From Bryobacterales bacterium (GTDB taxonomy: Bacteria; Acidobacteriota; Terriglobia; Bryobacterales; Bryobacteraceae), in NCBI GenBank assembly GCA_016789905.1, contig JAEUQC010000074.1, forward strand, positions 1 through 64,000: a stretch of DNA of 64,000 nucleotides, given 5' to 3'. Below are positions 62,839-64,000 of the stretch, one piece after another. A model generated the notes under the pieces. That model did not search any database. It saw only the letters and a program-made list of their open reading frames with translations, and had not been told where the DNA came from. Each line of letters begins with the position of its first letter. Position 1 is the first letter of the stretch. The translations under genes were made by a program, and so were the position numbers.

Positions 62839-63639
62839 CTACTGGGGCGGCGGCGGGGGAGGAGGAGGAGGAGGCGGCGGCGGCGGGGTAGCGCCCGTAT
62901 CGCCAGGGATCCCGCCGCCACCGGGTGCGGGTGCGGGTGTGCCGGCGCCACCGCCGGACCCTCCGCGCGGCATGCGATAGATCGCCGCGGAGACGGCGTC
63001 GCTGGCGGTTTGCAAGGCACGTTTAAGGGCGTTGCCCTTGTCGAATGTCGATTTGGCAAGCGGCTGGGTCTTGTAAACCCGCAGATACTCCCCTTCGCTC
63101 AACATCTTCGGAGTACTGGTGGGAATGAGGGCGTGGCGAACGGCTACCAGCCCTTCTTCAACGAGCACCAAAGTCGTCGCGTCGGCGTCCTCAATCTGGA
63201 CGTCAAAAATAGTGCCGCGCACGGAGATGACGGCGGTGGGGGTAGTCACACGGTTGGGATTGGGCTGCCCGCCGAACTTCTGGACGTGAACCTTCACCCG
63301 GCCCAGGAACAGGTCAAGCAGGTCCTTCCAATCGCCAGCGTTGTTCCTGAATACGACGTGAGAATTGGCGAACACCTCAAACGTACTGCCGTCGTTCACC
63401 TGGAACAGCGCATAGCCATTGGCGCCGGTGACGATTTCCTGGCGCTTCTGCACCCAGTCACCAACGTTCAGAACCCAGGGCTCCCGGCCCTTCAGGACGG
63501 AGACCTGACCGGTTAACTGCAGGACCTGTGCCATGTATTGCTTTTCTTCCGGGAAGAGGTTGGGCAGTTGGGCGAAGGCCGGGCAGACGAAGAGCGCAGC
63601 GATAATGGCAAGCGATCCCTTGGTCATAGTCCGAAGCAT
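62839..63639 (-). CDS. Secreted FecR-domain protein with polyproline tail
   Basis: A 266-residue protein. Signal peptide (GSLAIIAALFVCPAFAQ), then a FecR domain (about 38-165): LTGQVSVLKGREPWVLNVGD, EIVTGANGYALFQVNDGSTF and TPTAVISVRGTIFDVQIED. The C-terminus is a Gly/Pro low-complexity tail with about fourteen consecutive Pro (encoded by 62843-62886). There is no membrane helix or sigma-factor partner nearby, so this is probably a structural or surface FecR protein, not an anti-sigma factor. AGGGA lies about eight bases before the ATG at 63639. First gene of a four-gene set. Confidence 0.82.
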   Translation of the reverse strand: MLRTMTKGSLAIIAALFVCPAFAQLPNLFPEEKQYMAQVLQLTGQVSVLKGREPWVLNVGDWVQKRQEIVTGANGYALFQVNDGSTFEVFANSHVVFRNNAGDWKDLLDLFLGRVKVHVQKFGGQPNPNRVTTPTAVISVRGTIFDVQIEDADATTLVLVEEGLVAVRHALIPTSTPKMLSEGEYLRVYKTQPLAKSTFDKGNALKRALQTASDAVSAAIYRMPRGGSGGGAGTPAPAPGGGGIPGDTGATPPPPPPPPPPPPPPQ

Positions 63640-63822
63640 GTTGGTCCCTGAAAGTACGATCGTGGGTATCTATCGGCAGTTACACTGCGGACACTATACC
63701 ACGATTCGATTGTACCACTAAAATTGCATAGCAAAGAGGAGGCCCAAACCAGGAAATTCCTATAAAGCATATAGAATCAACAGTTTTTGAGCTCTGCTGC
63801 CGATAGGATAGGAGGATGAGAC

Positions 63823-63894
63823 GTGAAAAACCGGGTACAATGGACGCAGTTGGTGAGTCTTTTGAGCACGGTTGGAACGTATCACCATAGATAG
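63823..63894 (+). CDS. Candidate leader peptide upstream of secreted protein
   Basis: A 23-codon frame (GTG start, KNRVQWTQLVSLLSTVGTYH near its whole length) with an excellent Shine-Dalgarno, TAGGAGG at 63809-63815, seven bases upstream. Its TAG stop ends one base before the ATG of the next gene, which itself has no proper ribosome-binding site. The layout points to translational coupling by a leader peptide. An alternative 24-codon frame starts at ATG 63816. Confidence 0.4.
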   Translation: MKNRVQWTQLVSLLSTVGTYHHR

Positions 63895-63895
63895 G

Positions 63896-64000
63896 ATGAA
63901 GCGCACGGTCCGGACAATGTGGCTCCTGGCAACGCTGCTGGCGTTGGCGGGTGGAGGTGTGTTCGCGGAATGGCGTCACGTTGGCACGGCGGCGATGGAC
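63896..64000 (+). CDS. Secreted protein, 3' end outside window
   Basis: The first 35 codons of a gene that runs past the window. The N-terminus MKRTVRTMWLLATLLALAGG is a clear Sec signal peptide with cleavage near GVFA-EW; the mature protein begins EWRHVGTAAMD. Nothing can be said about function. An internal ATG at 63917 is a possible alternative start. The start directly follows the stop of a short leader frame with a strong Shine-Dalgarno. Confidence 0.6.
   Translation, partial: MKRTVRTMWLLATLLALAGGGVFAEWRHVGTAAMD

Overview
The window looks like chromosome of a soil-type Acidobacterium, most likely order Bryobacterales (Solibacter/Bryobacter relatives). This is inferred from family content, not from a marker gene. 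The evidence is four Oar-like TonB-dependent receptors with carboxypeptidase-regulatory N-termini and a final Phe, one acidobacterial duplicated permease, a CRTAC1/ASPIC repeat protein, a DUF1549/DUF1553-DUF1501 pair, many Tat-exported sulfatases, glycosidases and Gfo/Idh/MocA oxidoreductases, and a DUF362 protein. The sequence is GC-rich (roughly 60%), densely coded and has no rRNA, tRNA, CRISPR array, transposase or prophage that I can see.

Layout. 1-9.6 kb: the 3' part of a TonB receptor, a divergent glycosidase-like/sulfatase pair, a Gfo/Idh/MocA oxidoreductase, a 56-residue membrane protein, an AhpD-like protein and an unusual helical-repeat protein with a caspase-like His/Cys C-terminus. 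9.7-18 kb: housekeeping and stress genes (PPK2, acetate kinase, sialidase, pseudouridine synthase, LysM protein, DUF937, M48 protease, LOG hydrolase, a TIM-barrel hydrolase, beta-carbonic anhydrase). 18-25 kb: sulfatase plus threonine dehydrogenase, a LytS/LytTR two-component pair, an acyltransferase and a nucleoside hydrolase. 25-34 kb: ADOP permease, small secreted proteins, a three-gene cluster around DUF362, and a seven-heme cytochrome fused to TPRs. 34-46 kb: TonB receptor, an AhpD-like gene with an in-frame UGA in its CxxC motif, a tightly packed histidine kinase/response regulator/CRTAC1 set, a second TonB receptor and SthA transhydrogenase. 46-57.6 kb: subtilase with two P-domains, DUF1501/PSD1 pair, GAF-EAL phosphodiesterase, a further TonB receptor. 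57.7-64 kb: zinc-ribbon/DUF4870 protein, HEAT protein, GDPD, Gfo/Idh/MocA enzyme, and a FecR-led operon of small secreted and Cys-rich proteins.

Main result. At 37394-37990 one reading frame encodes a complete AhpD-family protein except for a single in-frame TGA exactly at the second Cys of the CxxC active site. The Glu, Cys and His spacing is that of AhpD. A 6-bp hairpin with a GGUC loop begins 12 nt after the TGA and puts its loop 17 nt from it, which fits the bacterial SECIS rules. This is best read as a selenoprotein (CPFU) rather than a pseudogene, and it heads an apparent operon with a two-component system and a CRTAC1-like protein.

Second result. Fourteen genes have a TANNNT hexamer 6-9 nt upstream of the start codon and no Shine-Dalgarno, which suggests leaderless transcripts. 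In two divergent pairs (about 4.29 kb and 16.35 kb) the -10 boxes of the two genes overlap on opposite strands. Gene packing is extreme: several divergent pairs are 40 nt or less apart, and four convergent pairs share a CTAR stop tetranucleotide.
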